The position numbers and the translations under genes are program-made. From assembly GCF_007997005.1 (NCBI RefSeq), contig NZ_VOSL01000142.1, positions 1-64,000 of the forward strand: a DNA stretch of 64,000 bases, read 5' to 3'. A model generated the notes under the pieces. That model had not been told where the DNA came from, did no database searches, and was given only the letters and a program-made list of their open reading frames with translations. How positions within the stretch are numbered: position 1 is the stretch's first letter; every line of letters starts with the position of its first letter. The DNA comes from Lujinxingia vulgaris. GTDB taxonomy: Bacteria > Myxococcota_A > Bradymonadia > Bradymonadales > Bradymonadaceae. Below are positions 21,001-28,200 of the stretch, piece after piece.

Positions 21001-24000
21001 AACGCGGCCCGAACCCCGCGTCCTCATAGGCTCGGTCCAGAGCGCGCCGCTGCCCCTGGGGGTTGGGCGCAGTGATCGCCTTACCCTTCCCATCACTGGA
21101 GCCGCCCACCCCACGAATCACCGCGTAGATCGAGTCGCCATCCTTAACCGCATCGCTCAGGCGTTTGAGCACCAGAATCCCGGCCCCTTCCCCCATCACA
21201 AAGCCGTTGGCTCCCTCGTCAAAGGGGCGCGAACCATCCGGCGAGAGCGCCCCGATTTTCGAGAACTTCACAAAACTCGTCGGCCCCATGGTGCGGTCTG
21301 CCCCCCCGCACACCACCATATCGTACTCCCCACTTCTCAAGCCCCGGACCCCGGCCTCAATCGCCGCCAGACTCGACGCGCACGCCGCGTCGGTCACGAA
21401 GTTCGGCCCCCGCAGATCAAAGACCTGGGCGACCCTCCCGGCGATCACATTGGCCAGCTCCCCGGGCATCGAGTCTTCACTCACCTCGCCAAGCCCCCCC
21501 TTAAAGCGCGCCTCCACCTCGGCCAGAAGCGCCTCGCGCTCTCCCCCGCTCAGCGCGCTCGACGAGAGCGCCATCAACGCCCCCCTGAGCGCCTGGTCCA
21601 TCTTCGGGTAGAGGATCCGCAACGTCGAATCATCCCGCAGATCCCCCCCCAGCGCGTTGCCCAGAATCACCGCGCAACGATCCCTGGGAAACTCGTTTTC
21701 CAGATACCCTGCATCCTCCAGCGCCTCATGCACCGCCTCCAGACACAGAAGCTGCGTCGGGTCCACGCTGGCCACCACCTTCGGCGGCATCCGAAAGCGG
21801 CGCCGGTCGAACTCAAAGCCCTCAATCCACCCCCCGATCTTGCTGTACGTCTTATCCGGCGCTGCCGGATCTTCATCAAAATAGAGCGCCGGATCCCACC
21901 GGTCTGCCGGCACCTCTTTGATCGCCGAGACCCCGAACAGGATATTCTCCCAGAACTTCGACGCGCTCAGCGCCCCGGGCATTTTTGCGCCGATCCCTAC
22001 AATCGCCACCGCCCGATCCCCATCGACCATCACGCCACGCTCACGCTCACCCATCGCTTCCCCTTGTCGCTGCATCGATCCCTGATCATCACGGTGTTCG
22101 GACGCCTGGCACCCGGACATCTCGTTCACGCCACTCGACATGTCCGAATGCCTGGCACCCGATCCCAACTCAGAAGACGTGTCCGAACGCCTGGCACCCG
22201 ATCCCAACTCAGAAGACGTGTCCGAACGCCTGGCACCCGATCCCAACTCAGAAGACATGTCCGAACGCCTGGCACCCGATCCCAACTCAGAAGACATGTC
22301 CGAACGCCTGGCACCCGTCGTCATCAATCGGGTCGACTGGGCCGCTTCGACGCCCTGCCACCACGCCCAACGCGTCTGCGCCCATCGCCTGGCCCCCTCA
22401 CTCACCTCCTGATGCAGCGCCTCAATCGAGTCCGCCGCGCACAACCTCACCCCCTGCCCGCAATGAAAGAGCCCGCTGTCGAGCTGCTCCTCCTCACTGA
22501 GCCTCTCAAAGCGCGCGCCGCCGCCGGCCATCACCTCGGCGATGCGCTCGGACTTGGCGGCCGCCCGCAGCCCCCCAAGGTTGTCGCGCTCATAGAGATG
22601 CTTGCGCTCACTGAGCTTGACGCCCTCCTTTAAGCGCTCCACCTCGCGGGCCAGCACACGCTCGGCTGCCGCACTCTTGAGCACTCGCGTCGGCGTATTC
22701 ACCGACTCCCCCATGATCACCGTGCCAGACGATCGTTGCGCGACCTCCTGGTAGGTGCGGCTCACCGCCCCGCTCTCCACGGCCTCCCGGCACATCAGAT
22801 ACGCTGTCCCCATCTGAATCCCGACCGCCACCCCGCGACGATGCAACCCGAAGAGCATCGCCGCCGCTGCCGCCGCACTCTCCGCGCTGCCGATCCCCCC
22901 GGCGACCACCACCGCAAGCTCAGCCGGCTCAACCCCGGCCGCCAGCGCATCCTCCACCGCGATCACCCCCATCTGCCACAACGCCAGCGCCCCGAGCGTG
23001 CCCACATGCCCCCCGGCCTCAGAGCCCTCCCAGATAAAGCGGCGCTGCCCCTGTTTGAGCGCCGCCTCCAGCACCCCCGGCGTCGGCGTATGCAGATACG
23101 TCGGCACGCCCTGCCCCTCGAGCACCATCGCCTGCTCGGCGCTCCCGGCGGCCACCAGCCCCAGAAAGTTCCCGCGACGCCCGGACATCACCGCCATCTC
23201 ATCGATGTGGGCATCGCGATAAGGATTGGCCTCAAGCCCGATGATCCCCGCCCCGAATGGCGCATCGCCCAGACACTGCGCCGTTGAAGAAATCACCTGG
23301 CGAGCGACGTCCGTGGGCATATTGCCCAGCGCCAGCCAGGGGAGCGCCCCGGCCTCCACCACCGCTTTTGCGAACTCCGGCGTATCGCTGACCTGCGCCA
23401 TCGGCCCCTGATGAATCGGAAGCCGCGTCCCGTTGATGCGCGCCACCCCTCGCGACTCCGCCAGCGGAAAGTCCTCGCTCAATCGTCCCATGACTTCCGC
23501 CACATGCTCTCGGACCCCGCGCACCGCCGCCCCGACACTCCCGTATCGCTCGCGAAACACCCGCGCCAGCGCCCCGCCCTGCCCCATCGGCCACAGCTCG
23601 CGCTTCGGATCGAGCGTCTCCCAGCGTGCAAATCGCCGCCCCTGAACCTCAGCGAGATACGCGCTGGCTCCGTCTGGACGATCCACAAAATCGATCTCAC
23701 AGGCCCCAAGCTCTCTCGTAGGCCGCGTGGCCAGGAGCGACCACGCCCTGAACCGCGCGCCCACCACAACCCCCAGACAACGCGTATCGGTCGCGCCGAC
23801 CCGCTCCAACACCTTCACCGCCTCAGCCGAAGGCGCCATCCCCTCACACAGCCACAGCGCCTCCTCCAGCACATACCCCGAGGCCCCGGCCACCATCACC
23901 GCCGCTGCCGCATCCAGCCCCATCGCCCCCCGCACCACCGCCGGCAGCCCCACCTCCCGCTGCACGCGTCCCAGCAACACCAGACCCGACTCCTCCCCGC

Positions 24001-24388
24001 AGAGCCCCCCGGCCTCCAACCCGCAGATCACCACCCCGTCCGCCCCCACAGCAGCAGCGAACTCCGCCTCTTCAACCGAGCAAACCTCCACCCACACCCC
24101 CAAGCCTGCCTCTTTTGAAAAGTGCACTTTACGACGCAGCGCGTCGGCATCAAATCGATGTTCGCATGCCAGCACCACCCCCGCGACACCGTCCCACTCG
24201 CGAACCTCGTCGCGCAGCCCGATCCGTCCCCAATCACCCGCGGCAAGGCGGTCTCCCGCAACGTCTCGCCCTACCCACACCACGCGCGCACCGGCCTCCC
24301 TGGCCTCCACATCTGCGCCAAACGCCTCCCCAACCGCCTGAAAATAAACAAAAACCTGAACTCTATCCGTCGACCGAATATCCCGCAT
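12017..24388 (-). CDS. Giant Pfa/secondary-lipid-type polyketide (fatty acid) synthase with its own PPTase
   Basis: The single 4,123-residue chain contains, in order: a degenerate nitronate-monooxygenase-like region (about 1-230); a full one (about 315-640; EGSEAGGHVG, QMGTAYL), the fold of PfaD-type enoyl reductases; KS1 (about 790-1250; DAACASS, Cys about 1003, EAHGTSTP, GHLKSAAG); AT (about 1450-1760; GHSLGEY, Ser about 1554); three near-identical ACPs (about 1838-1926, 1973-2058, 2113-2198); KS2 (about 2290-2750; NACAST, Cys about 2495, both histidines kept); KR (about 3107-3333; VTGGGRGIS, YAAAND); DH (about 3435-3720; HRYEGRELVPG); and a phosphopantetheinyl transferase (about 3800-3990; GVDLE, WTVKEAVSKALG). 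This is a whole iterative lipid synthase on one chain. Most interdomain linkers are arrays of the dispersed repeat read in frame. The ACPs carry Thr in DLGVDT where the phosphopantetheine Ser is expected. ATG 24388 has a GAGGA ribosome-binding site 6 bases upstream. Carrier and carboxyltransferase genes follow. The product is unknown. Confidence 0.93.
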   Translation of the reverse strand: MRDIRSTDRVQVFVYFQAVGEAFGADVEAREAGARVVWVGRDVAGDRLAAGDWGRIGLRDEVREWDGVAGVVLACEHRFDADALRRKVHFSKEAGLGVWVEVCSVEEAEFAAAVGADGVVICGLEAGGLCGEESGLVLLGRVQREVGLPAVVRGAMGLDAAAAVMVAGASGYVLEEALWLCEGMAPSAEAVKVLERVGATDTRCLGVVVGARFRAWSLLATRPTRELGACEIDFVDRPDGASAYLAEVQGRRFARWETLDPKRELWPMGQGGALARVFRERYGSVGAAVRGVREHVAEVMGRLSEDFPLAESRGVARINGTRLPIHQGPMAQVSDTPEFAKAVVEAGALPWLALGNMPTDVARQVISSTAQCLGDAPFGAGIIGLEANPYRDAHIDEMAVMSGRRGNFLGLVAAGSAEQAMVLEGQGVPTYLHTPTPGVLEAALKQGQRRFIWEGSEAGGHVGTLGALALWQMGVIAVEDALAAGVEPAELAVVVAGGIGSAESAAAAAAMLFGLHRRGVAVGIQMGTAYLMCREAVESGAVSRTYQEVAQRSSGTVIMGESVNTPTRVLKSAAAERVLAREVERLKEGVKLSERKHLYERDNLGGLRAAAKSERIAEVMAGGGARFERLSEEEQLDSGLFHCGQGVRLCAADSIEALHQEVSEGARRWAQTRWAWWQGVEAAQSTRLMTTGARRSDMSSELGSGARRSDMSSELGSGARRSDTSSELGSGARRSDTSSELGSGARHSDMSSGVNEMSGCQASEHRDDQGSMQRQGEAMGERERGVMVDGDRAVAIVGIGAKMPGALSASKFWENILFGVSAIKEVPADRWDPALYFDEDPAAPDKTYSKIGGWIEGFEFDRRRFRMPPKVVASVDPTQLLCLEAVHEALEDAGYLENEFPRDRCAVILGNALGGDLRDDSTLRILYPKMDQALRGALMALSSSALSGGEREALLAEVEARFKGGLGEVSEDSMPGELANVIAGRVAQVFDLRGPNFVTDAACASSLAAIEAGVRGLRSGEYDMVVCGGADRTMGPTSFVKFSKIGALSPDGSRPFDEGANGFVMGEGAGILVLKRLSDAVKDGDSIYAVIRGVGGSSDGKGKAITAPNPQGQRRALDRAYEDAGFGPRSVSLFEAHGTSTPVGDPTEVASLRSALEEDSGEWAAERISLGSVKSMIGHLKSAAGAAGVIKVAMALKHRVLPPTLGVRRVNPALELEGTRVRVQTEAQPWEVFPGQVRRAGVSAFGFGGTNFHVVLEEYQAGRDVSGARRPNMGAELGTGARRSDMGAELGSGARRPNMGAELGSGARRSNMGAELGSGARRSDMGAELGSGARRPNMAAELGSGARRPNEGILGLSAASIGELERVIDEVMQRLSHGGVQGVAPWRLPLAGEDDGAGRSVEGKVRLAVAFGDVQELQERLERAKRAASRNKGWKVLANQGVVLAEQPMGGELAMLFPGQGTQYLGMLSALKERFEVARRTFEEADEVMLPVLGRRLSEVIDPGVLEGAEAERRAFAALTQTEITQPAVLTADIALYRLLGELGIVPQMVAGHSLGEYGACVAAGIMSFADALRTVAARGTEMAKVTPMNGDTGLMAGVSASVEVVQPVLDRIDGYVVCANINCPTQTIIAGLSEPVREAVRLFEEMGLQAPLLPVSHAFHTEVVAAASGPLRRHLGNIEVSSPRVPILTNVTGGYYPSGAGCEEAIRDLLSEQVAAPVQFIKVIETMYAGGARAFVEVGPKRAQASFVGSILEGREHLALHTNHPKKGDVASLYEALAGMWAAGVWRPGEAKADVRAVNVDRVPGVRSEAAGVRSEVADRVPGVRSEAVDRVPGVRAHVNRASIDAELMRVLCEQTGYEAEEIEVDYELEADLGVDTVKQAEIMAQVRELYGLERDESFRLSEYPTLRRMGDYVAERVGMMGELAAVQLAAVPGVRTDDADRVPGVRTEEADRVPGVRSEAADRVPGVRADVNRASIDAELMRVLCEQTGYEAEEIEVDYELEADLGVDTVKQAEIMAQVRELYGLERDESFRLSEYPTLRRMGDYVAERVGMMGEPAAVPGVRTEAAERVPGVRTEAADRVPGVRSEAADRVPGVRSEAADRVPGVRSEDVDRASIDAELMRVLCEQTGYEAEEIEVDYELEADLGVDTVKQAEIMAQVRELYGLERDESFRLSEYPTLRRMGDYVAERVGMMGESAAVPGVRTDDVDRVPGVQSEAADRVPGVRSDEVRVPGVRTEVHAATIDVMPNAAAHHARFDSADSRDVSDHQATPLDGAVPYQPHHHAVAADVEISGCAVGLPGEGAIFRRHAIDELLAGKNMIGQVPVGAREAMVNNRIVRLQKHEGGGGEMRQVTELEEVIKLAGLGDDFDLDEWGVPERLRESLDRTSQLAFAAGFEALRDAGLPLVPRYRETTTGKRVTTGWTLPESVGRETGVIFASAFAGQDALIEELRAQRSEDYQFNHRFLLLVLGIANSRFAEFVGARGPNTKINNACASTTTAIGMAQDWIRCGRCKRVLILSADEASGSTLMEWIGSGFLATGAATTEGDVRQAALPFDRRRHGMIIGMGALSLVVEQAGLAEARGIEPVADVLATRFVNSAHHPTRLDVDHIAGEVSGLVEEVEQRFGVQREAIAERTVFISHETYTPARGGSASAEIAALRRTFGKQANRVVIANTKGFTGHAMAAGIEDVLAMKVLQRQVVPPIANFEEPDPELGDLRLSQGGSYPADYALRLAAGFGSQLALALFRYRARREQRVFDPARYGRWLGEVAGAERYELEVVSRVLRLRPVQPEDRPPGDRHERDELTRSWPPMSEVPLPAPGAVMQHKASVAEASGVPVRRPAPGLVAGEEHASFSMRPVAIEAAPAEATDVLRLQHALRHRTVALVGGPVLVAELFANTLRHFGARVVRLASDRHRGPLDEAGVDLCDESMLRATFKEQRVDAVINLLGVVGAREDAEEVYLAARHTFHLARAFQAHHDDRVPGTLTQDRDDRVPGTLTAAFMSVTMMGGCFGLNPGSSPSVAGGAVSGFTKSLAREWDWARVKVVDVAGQELDQRRVTEVLGELVGGRRDCEVGLAGGLSNRPVVLEASDLRASSSTHPAPGPDSVILVTGGGRGISAEVCVDLAGRFRCALALVGRTPLTHPDPLSVDLKAERARIKEALKAAGERATPVAVRQKLRPLEAQQEIATNLNRMRQAGARAEYFSCDVADASQVQRLVSEVEARFGAVSGVIHGAGVEDSRLLADKDVQAFDRVFRGKAVGGVNLWRALGDRGLAFYVAFTSVAGRFGNAGQTDYAAANDALARQVMQINQLSRERGRGARALAIDWTAWDEVGMAVEGSMRTILEAKGVEFLPPEVGAPMVGESLERGLSGEFVVAGELGELGQDRVPGARTDDRVPGDRTHDRVPGARTDDRVPGDRTHDRAPGTVTSFAMIDRVVAHTSDEVRVERIFDPQRDLFLSDHRYEGRELVPGVMGYELMSAAAMVLTGEPIAEVRDVRFERALKLAHSEPIRALATAQMAGQQDGCAVVEVQVSSERVARTGKTIRQHHFRARVLCGSPLPRTDVPVSVMREETTWWQGPDRESIYRRFFHTGSFQLLGGEVWHHEDAILATGELSNHRLMAGTLAQRWVSDPLVRELGLQAVGLWGLIHHGRTYLPLGIGRSRMAGQASVGEPLLVRAHRLSDAAEGTIAFDVEVRGHDGRLLQLMERVEMIAHAPLREIDRLAPGREANVLEVRLSADEAQAILQGRGGDISGVLSEAEREGYERLRSAQRRGEWLAARLAAREAARRWALLFYGERIDPTDICVFKSESGEPQLRWRDGAKGGRPLPALSLTHTSGLAVAVVSMPGTRCRLGVDLEPLEARSEAFGSAYFNDDERALSVGSLPVGQRETALWTVKEAVSKALGLGLQLSASEIEIVAVRLEDVGVPGDRSWRASGDRLWAEVEVALHGQARARQVELGVSSVSVTLRVEGGFSKSVALAWGQGLRDEEDRAPGTRTNGWSRQEDRVPGTRTSGWARQEDRSPGTRTNGTGANVRAHQEDRVPGTGTDVRAHQEDRVPGTRTNGWSRQEDRSPGTGAETLSDEELAAVVALLRHRGIWGGAESDVDSQVVRRALSPWKV
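12146..12412 (-). repeat. Repeat array in the megasynthase C-terminus, 7 copies, mostly 45-bp period
   Basis: GTGCCAGGC-type cores (plus view) lie at 12153, 12198, 12243, 12288 (truncated), 12303, 12348 and 12393. Apart from the 15-base step, the spacing is 45. The coding strand gives DRAPGTRTNGWSRQE-like 15-residue units between the PPTase and a short helical tail. Confidence 0.92.
12575..12610 (-). repeat. Single repeat copy inside the PPTase domain
   Basis: The plus strand reads GATCGCCTGGCACCCCGACA, encoding GVPGDRS on the minus strand within the C-terminal lobe of the PPTase. A second partial copy at about 12832-12846 (GGGTGCCAGGCATCGAC) encodes MPGTR a few residues before the GVDLE catalytic motif. 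Confidence 0.6.
13203..13226 (-). repeat. Single repeat copy in the DH-PPTase linker
   Basis: The plus strand reads GGGTGCCAGGCGATCGATC, giving IDRLAPG on the coding strand between the DH and PPTase regions. Confidence 0.75.
14100..14226 (-). repeat. Repeat array in the KR-DH linker, 27-bp period
   Basis: An inverted copy at 14103 is followed by forward cores at 14131, 14158, 14185 and 14212, each 27 bases apart. The coding strand reads 9-residue units DRVPGARTD and DRVPGDRTH. Confidence 0.92.
15388..15446 (-). repeat. Repeat copies upstream of the KR Rossmann domain, including palindromic forms
   Basis: GGGTGCCTGGCACCC at 15391-15405 is a perfect palindrome; a second copy reads GGGTGCCAGGCACCC at 15428-15442. 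They encode DDRVPGTLT twice in the linker between an upstream NAD-fold-like segment and the KR. Confidence 0.85.
17677..17795 (-). repeat. Repeat array in the ACP3-KS2 linker, 30/33-bp spacing
   Basis: Cores lie at 17683, 17713, 17746 and 17779 (spacings 30, 33, 33). The coding strand reads AVPGVRTDD and DRVPGV units in frame. Confidence 0.92.
18055..18217 (-). repeat. Repeat array between ACP2 and ACP3, 5 copies at 33 bp
   Basis: Cores lie at 18067, 18100, 18133, 18166 and 18199, all 33 bases apart. The coding strand gives 11-residue units DRVPGVRSEAA. Confidence 0.93.
18476..18602 (-). repeat. Repeat array between ACP1 and ACP2, 4 copies at 33 bp
   Basis: Cores lie at 18484, 18517, 18550 and 18583. 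Variants (CCCCTGGCACC, CCCCCGGCACC) show point drift while the 11-codon phase is kept. Confidence 0.92.
18877..18990 (-). repeat. Repeat array between AT and ACP1, 33-bp based, with one truncated unit
   Basis: Cores lie at 18883, 18916, 18949 (truncated to CGCCCGCAGCTTCC) and 18970. The truncated unit still leaves a multiple of three (21 bases). Confidence 0.9.
20337..20594 (-). repeat. Repeat array in the KS1-AT linker, 7 copies at 39 bp
   Basis: Cores lie at 20346, 20385, 20424, 20463, 20502, 20541 and 20580, all 39 bases apart. The gene uses a different frame here, giving 13-residue units GARRPNMGAELGS. Confidence 0.94.
22095..22320 (-). repeat. Repeat array in the reductase-KS1 linker, 39-bp period
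   Basis: Cores lie at 22103, 22149, 22188, 22227, 22266 and 22305; the last five are 39 bases apart. The coding strand reads 13-residue units GARRSDMSSELGS, in the same frame as the KS1-AT array. Confidence 0.93.
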
Positions 24389-24492
24389 CAGTTCCTCGTC
24401 CTCTCGTGGTTTACCCCACCCCCGATCTTGCTGAGCGTCTACTCACTAGAGGACTAAATTCATCATGACAAGCCATAAATCATTAATTTTAT

Positions 24493-24647
24493 TGAATGAA
24501 TAGCCATTCACAAACACCAAAACCATGAATGACACACCAGTCACTACAATAACTTACAAAAGACTGACCAATCAGTTAAATTCACTCCATACATAAAATG
24601 ACCCTTCAGTCAGCACGAACGTTTCACTCTGAATGAATCATCAGTCA
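24493..24647. promoter_or_regulatory. Array of five 18-bp palindromic operators (TetR/FadR-like) upstream of the megasynthase
   Basis: Five 7-4-7 palindromes lie at 24493-24510 (TGAATGAATAGCCATTCA), 24526-24543 (TGAATGACACACCAGTCA), 24561-24578 (AGACTGACCAATCAGTTA), 24595-24612 (AAAATGACCCTTCAGTCA) and 24630-24647 (TGAATGAATCATCAGTCA). Starts are 33, 35, 34 and 35 bases apart. The consensus TGAMTGANNNNTCAKTCA resembles the TGAATGAATANTCATTCA operator of the Bacillus TetR-family regulator FadR. The block is strikingly AT-rich and lies 105-259 bases before the megasynthase start, so acyl-CoA-responsive repression is a reasonable inference. No TetR gene is in the window. Confidence 0.75.
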
Positions 24648-24682
24648 TTTATCTGATGGCCAGACGTCCCCCCACCAGCCTC

Positions 24683-25090
24683 ACGATCGAACCCCTGGCA
24701 CCCGAACATCAGGCACCCGATCTTCTCCTTCACGATCGCCAGCTCTTCGATCGAATGCCTGGCACCCGTTCATCCTCTCACGAGCGCCATCTCTTCGATC
24801 GAACCCCTGGCACCCGATCTTGCACCCGATCACCAGCACCCGATCCGAACATGATCGAACCCCCCACGATCGAACCCCTGGCACCCGATCTTCTCCTCGC
24901 ACCCGATCTTCTCCTCCACGATCGAACCCCTGGCACCCGATCTTCTCCTTCACGACCGCCATCTCTTCGAGCGAATGCCTGGCACTCGAGCATGCTCGAA
25001 CCCCTGGCACCCGATCACAAACTCCACGATCGAACCCCTGGCACCCGATCACAAACTCCACGATCGAACCCCTGGCACCCGATCATCTCC
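24683..25090 (+). repeat. Dispersed repeat, about 9 irregularly spaced copies
   Basis: Copies of CGAACCCCTGGCACCCGATC and CGAATGCCTGGCACCCG alternate with orphan CACCCGATCTTCTCC fragments. The array occupies most of the divergent gap between the operator block and the tubulin-like gene. Between about 25090 and 25289 I see nothing beyond the start region of that gene. Confidence 0.9.
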
Positions 25091-25289
25091 TCACGATCCG
25101 AAATAATCTTGCCCCCACCCGCCCCCTTCCCCGATACTCCCCTCACTTCACACCCGAGACGTCACGGATGACCTCTCGCCAACCCACGGACGGACCTCGC
25201 TGCTCCCGCGAGGGGACCCCCTTGCCTGCGAACGCCACCAGCGCGATCGCCTGGCACTCTTCCCCTTGCCTCCCAGAAGGCCTCCCACG

Positions 25290-28200
25290 ATGGCGAACCG
25301 TCAAAACCTCGTAGTCGACGAACTCCTCACTCGCCCCAGCAACGTCTGCCCCACCCTCTTTGTGGGCCTGGGCGGCTGCGGCTGCCAGATCGTCATGCGC
25401 GTCGCGCGGCATCTCAAGTCACGCCCCGACTACGCCGAGCGCTACAAGGACCTGACCAAGTTCGCCCTCATCGACACCAACATCAACGATCTGGAGCTTC
25501 ATCGCGAAGACGCCGATGAATCCTTCCTGATCAGCGACTTTGAGAAAGAAGCCTACGCCAACCTCGCCAGCGGCAAACTCTTCTTAGAGGCTGACGAGTA
25601 TTTCACGCAGTGGGTCCCTAAAGATTACCGCTTCCGCGCCGGAGACACCGCCGGCGCAGGGCAAATCCGCATCGAATCGCGCCTGGGCTCCTACTACCAG
25701 ATGAAGCACGGCGATCTGGTGCCCCGCTTCCGCCGCCTGCTCGAGTCGCTCAAACGCCACGAGCACGGTCACCGCCGCCTGGACACCTCCGAGATTCGCA
25801 TCGTCCTCTGCTTCTCGATCGCCGGCGGCACCGGCTCCGGATCCTTTTTGCCCCTGGCCTACATGCTCCGCGATCACGCCCGCGCCCTGGGTAAACCCAA
25901 CATGCTCGGCGTCTGCGTGCTCCCGGCGGTCTTTGAAGACAAAACCGGCGCCAACAAAGACGGCACCTTCGCCAACTCCTATGCGGCGCTCAAAGAGGTC
26001 GAGCACCTGATGAAGCTCGGCTCCCCCGAGTCCTCCTTCTTCCCCTCCGACGGCATCGAGTTCCACTACGATCCCTCCGACACCTCCAAGCGCGCCGTCC
26101 GCGAGAAACCCTTCGAGTTTCTCTACCTCATCGACAAGCCCGAGAGCTTCTCGGTCGACCGCCCCGTCGATGCGGCCGCCGACGGCCTCTACCTCCAGCT
26201 CTTCTCGCCACTCTTTGCCGTCCAGGCCGGCGACTACGACAACTACACCCAGCACCAGCGCTTCCTCGTCCCCCACGACTTCGAGGCCAAGGGCATCCCC
26301 GGCTTTTCCAGTTTTTACGGCTCCTACGGATCGGCGGTGCTGCTCGTGCCCACCGACGGACTGGCCGAGTACTGCTCCCGGGCCGCCGCCCTTAACATCA
26401 TGCGGCAGAGCTTTTTGGGCGCCATCCCCGCCGATCCCCTCTACAACAGCCTGCGCTCCCATCCGGAGCCCTTCTACGAAGTCACCGAACGCGACGACGA
26501 CGAAGACGCTCGCCCCGTGAAGATGGCCGACTTTGTCAAAAAAGAAGAAGGCATCCGACATCTTCTACGCGACCGCCTCTTCCAGAAACGCGTGCGACTT
26601 CTGGCCCGCTGTGAGGCCGACGCCGGCGAATTCGGCAGATTCATGGCCATCTTCCGCCACGGCCATCGTCTGGGCGAGGTCCCGCGCGAGAACGCCACCT
26701 GGGCCCTCGATCCCGAGCGCCTCACCCCCGACCGCGAGCAGCTCGCCGACCGCGGCATGAACTTCTCGATCGGAGCGCTGACCTTAGAAGCCCTCTGCGG
26801 CCCCAAAGCCGGCGCTCAGCCCGGTCTCCTCGCTGCAGCCCGCCGCGCCCTTGAGGCCGCCAGCGAAGAGCTCGAGGCCGAAGTCTCCATCGAGCGCAAC
26901 ACCCTGGCCCGCGATCTCGTCGGCCGCGCCCTCTACTGGTCCGAAGACCTCAAACGCCGCGGCCAACGCGTCCTCGACCAGGGCTACACCCAGCACGGCA
27001 TCGCCTTCCCCGGCTTAGAGGAGCTCCTGGAGCTCAACTTCCTGGCCTCCGACACCGAAGACGTCAGCCTGGCCGCCAAACGCTTCGCCGTCCTGGCGAT
27101 GCGCGACGAGCTGCGCACCGAGATGCGCCAGCCCCCCGCCCCCACGCCTTTTGAGCTCGACGGGGTCGATGACGACGAAAAGATCAAAGAAAAAGATGCC
27201 CCCGATCTCATCCGTCGTCTCATCGACCAGGCCATCGAACGCGCCACCCACGAGCTCCTCACCCACTTCATCGAGCAGCGCACCGCCCTTCGCGACAAAC
27301 TCGCCGAATCCCTGCGTATCCTGCGCGTGCTTGAGCAGGGCTTCGATGACTTTGAGCGCGACCAGACCCGCCAGCTGGAGCGTCTTCGCGAGCAGGGCGA
27401 TCACTCCACCAACCAGTTTGTGCTCGACGCCGAGGCCTTCCAGATCGAGAACGGCCGCCGCATGTGGGACTTCTTCTACGCCGACCGCGTCGCCCCGATG
27501 CCTGAGCTCGCCATGAGCAACCCCCGCATCCAGCAACGCTTAAGCGGCACGGTGCGCGACTTGAGCCTGCGCGGCTCCGGCTCCACCACCGCCACGCTCA
27601 ACCAGCTCTTCGACGCCCTCAAGGGCCTGGCCCACAACCACCTCACCCGCACCCTCTGCGGCGACCCCAAAATCGCCGACCCGGCCCGCCGCGACGGCCT
27701 CACCCTGGCCCAGGCCCTGGAGCTCGAGGTCGTCTACCGCGCTCTTTACATGAGCAACCTTGAAGAGATCCAGCAGCGCAAAGATGCCGCCATCACCGAG
27801 GTCGTCGCACGCTACCGCGCCCAGCCCGCCGAGCGCCGCCTCGATCTCAATGAGGCCATCCACCAGGATTACCTGCGCGACAAGATCCGCCGCGTCGTCA
27901 ACGAACGCGCAGACCTCCTCGTCAGCTACGACGAGTCCCGCGATCAGCACGGCGGCGTGCGCCCCAACCACGTGTTTCTGGCCGCCATCGACGAATCCTT
28001 CCACGACACCACCGTCGAGCGCGCCCTCGACGGCGCCAACCTCGGCGGCATGCGCTGGGTCAAGCAGGGCTGGCACAACCCCCGCCAGATCGTCTTCTAC
28101 CGCGCCGTGCTCAACGTCCCGCTCTACGTCTTCGGTCGTATGAGCGAGATGAAAGACCACTACTACCGCTTCAAAAACCTCTCCAAGCGCTCCAAGATCC

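Noticed and set aside
24443-24471. Megasynthase promoter TTGTCA-17-TAGTGA on the minus strand
   Set aside because: The -10 matches only two positions of the consensus; not strong enough to list.
24493-24647. CRISPR-like or iteron origin array
   Set aside because: The units are palindromic operators of 18 bp with unrelated spacers, no Rep or Dna box signals were seen, and the block lies directly before a biosynthetic gene.
24526-24647. Operators belonging to the tubulin-like operon instead of the megasynthase
   Set aside because: They lie about 640 bases from that start with a repeat array in between but only 105-259 bases from the megasynthase start; a shared role cannot be fully excluded.
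24656-25171. ORFs within the array before the tubulin-like gene
   Set aside because: They encode only repeat peptides (DRTPGTR, ERLAPD) with no ribosome-binding site or non-repeat domain.
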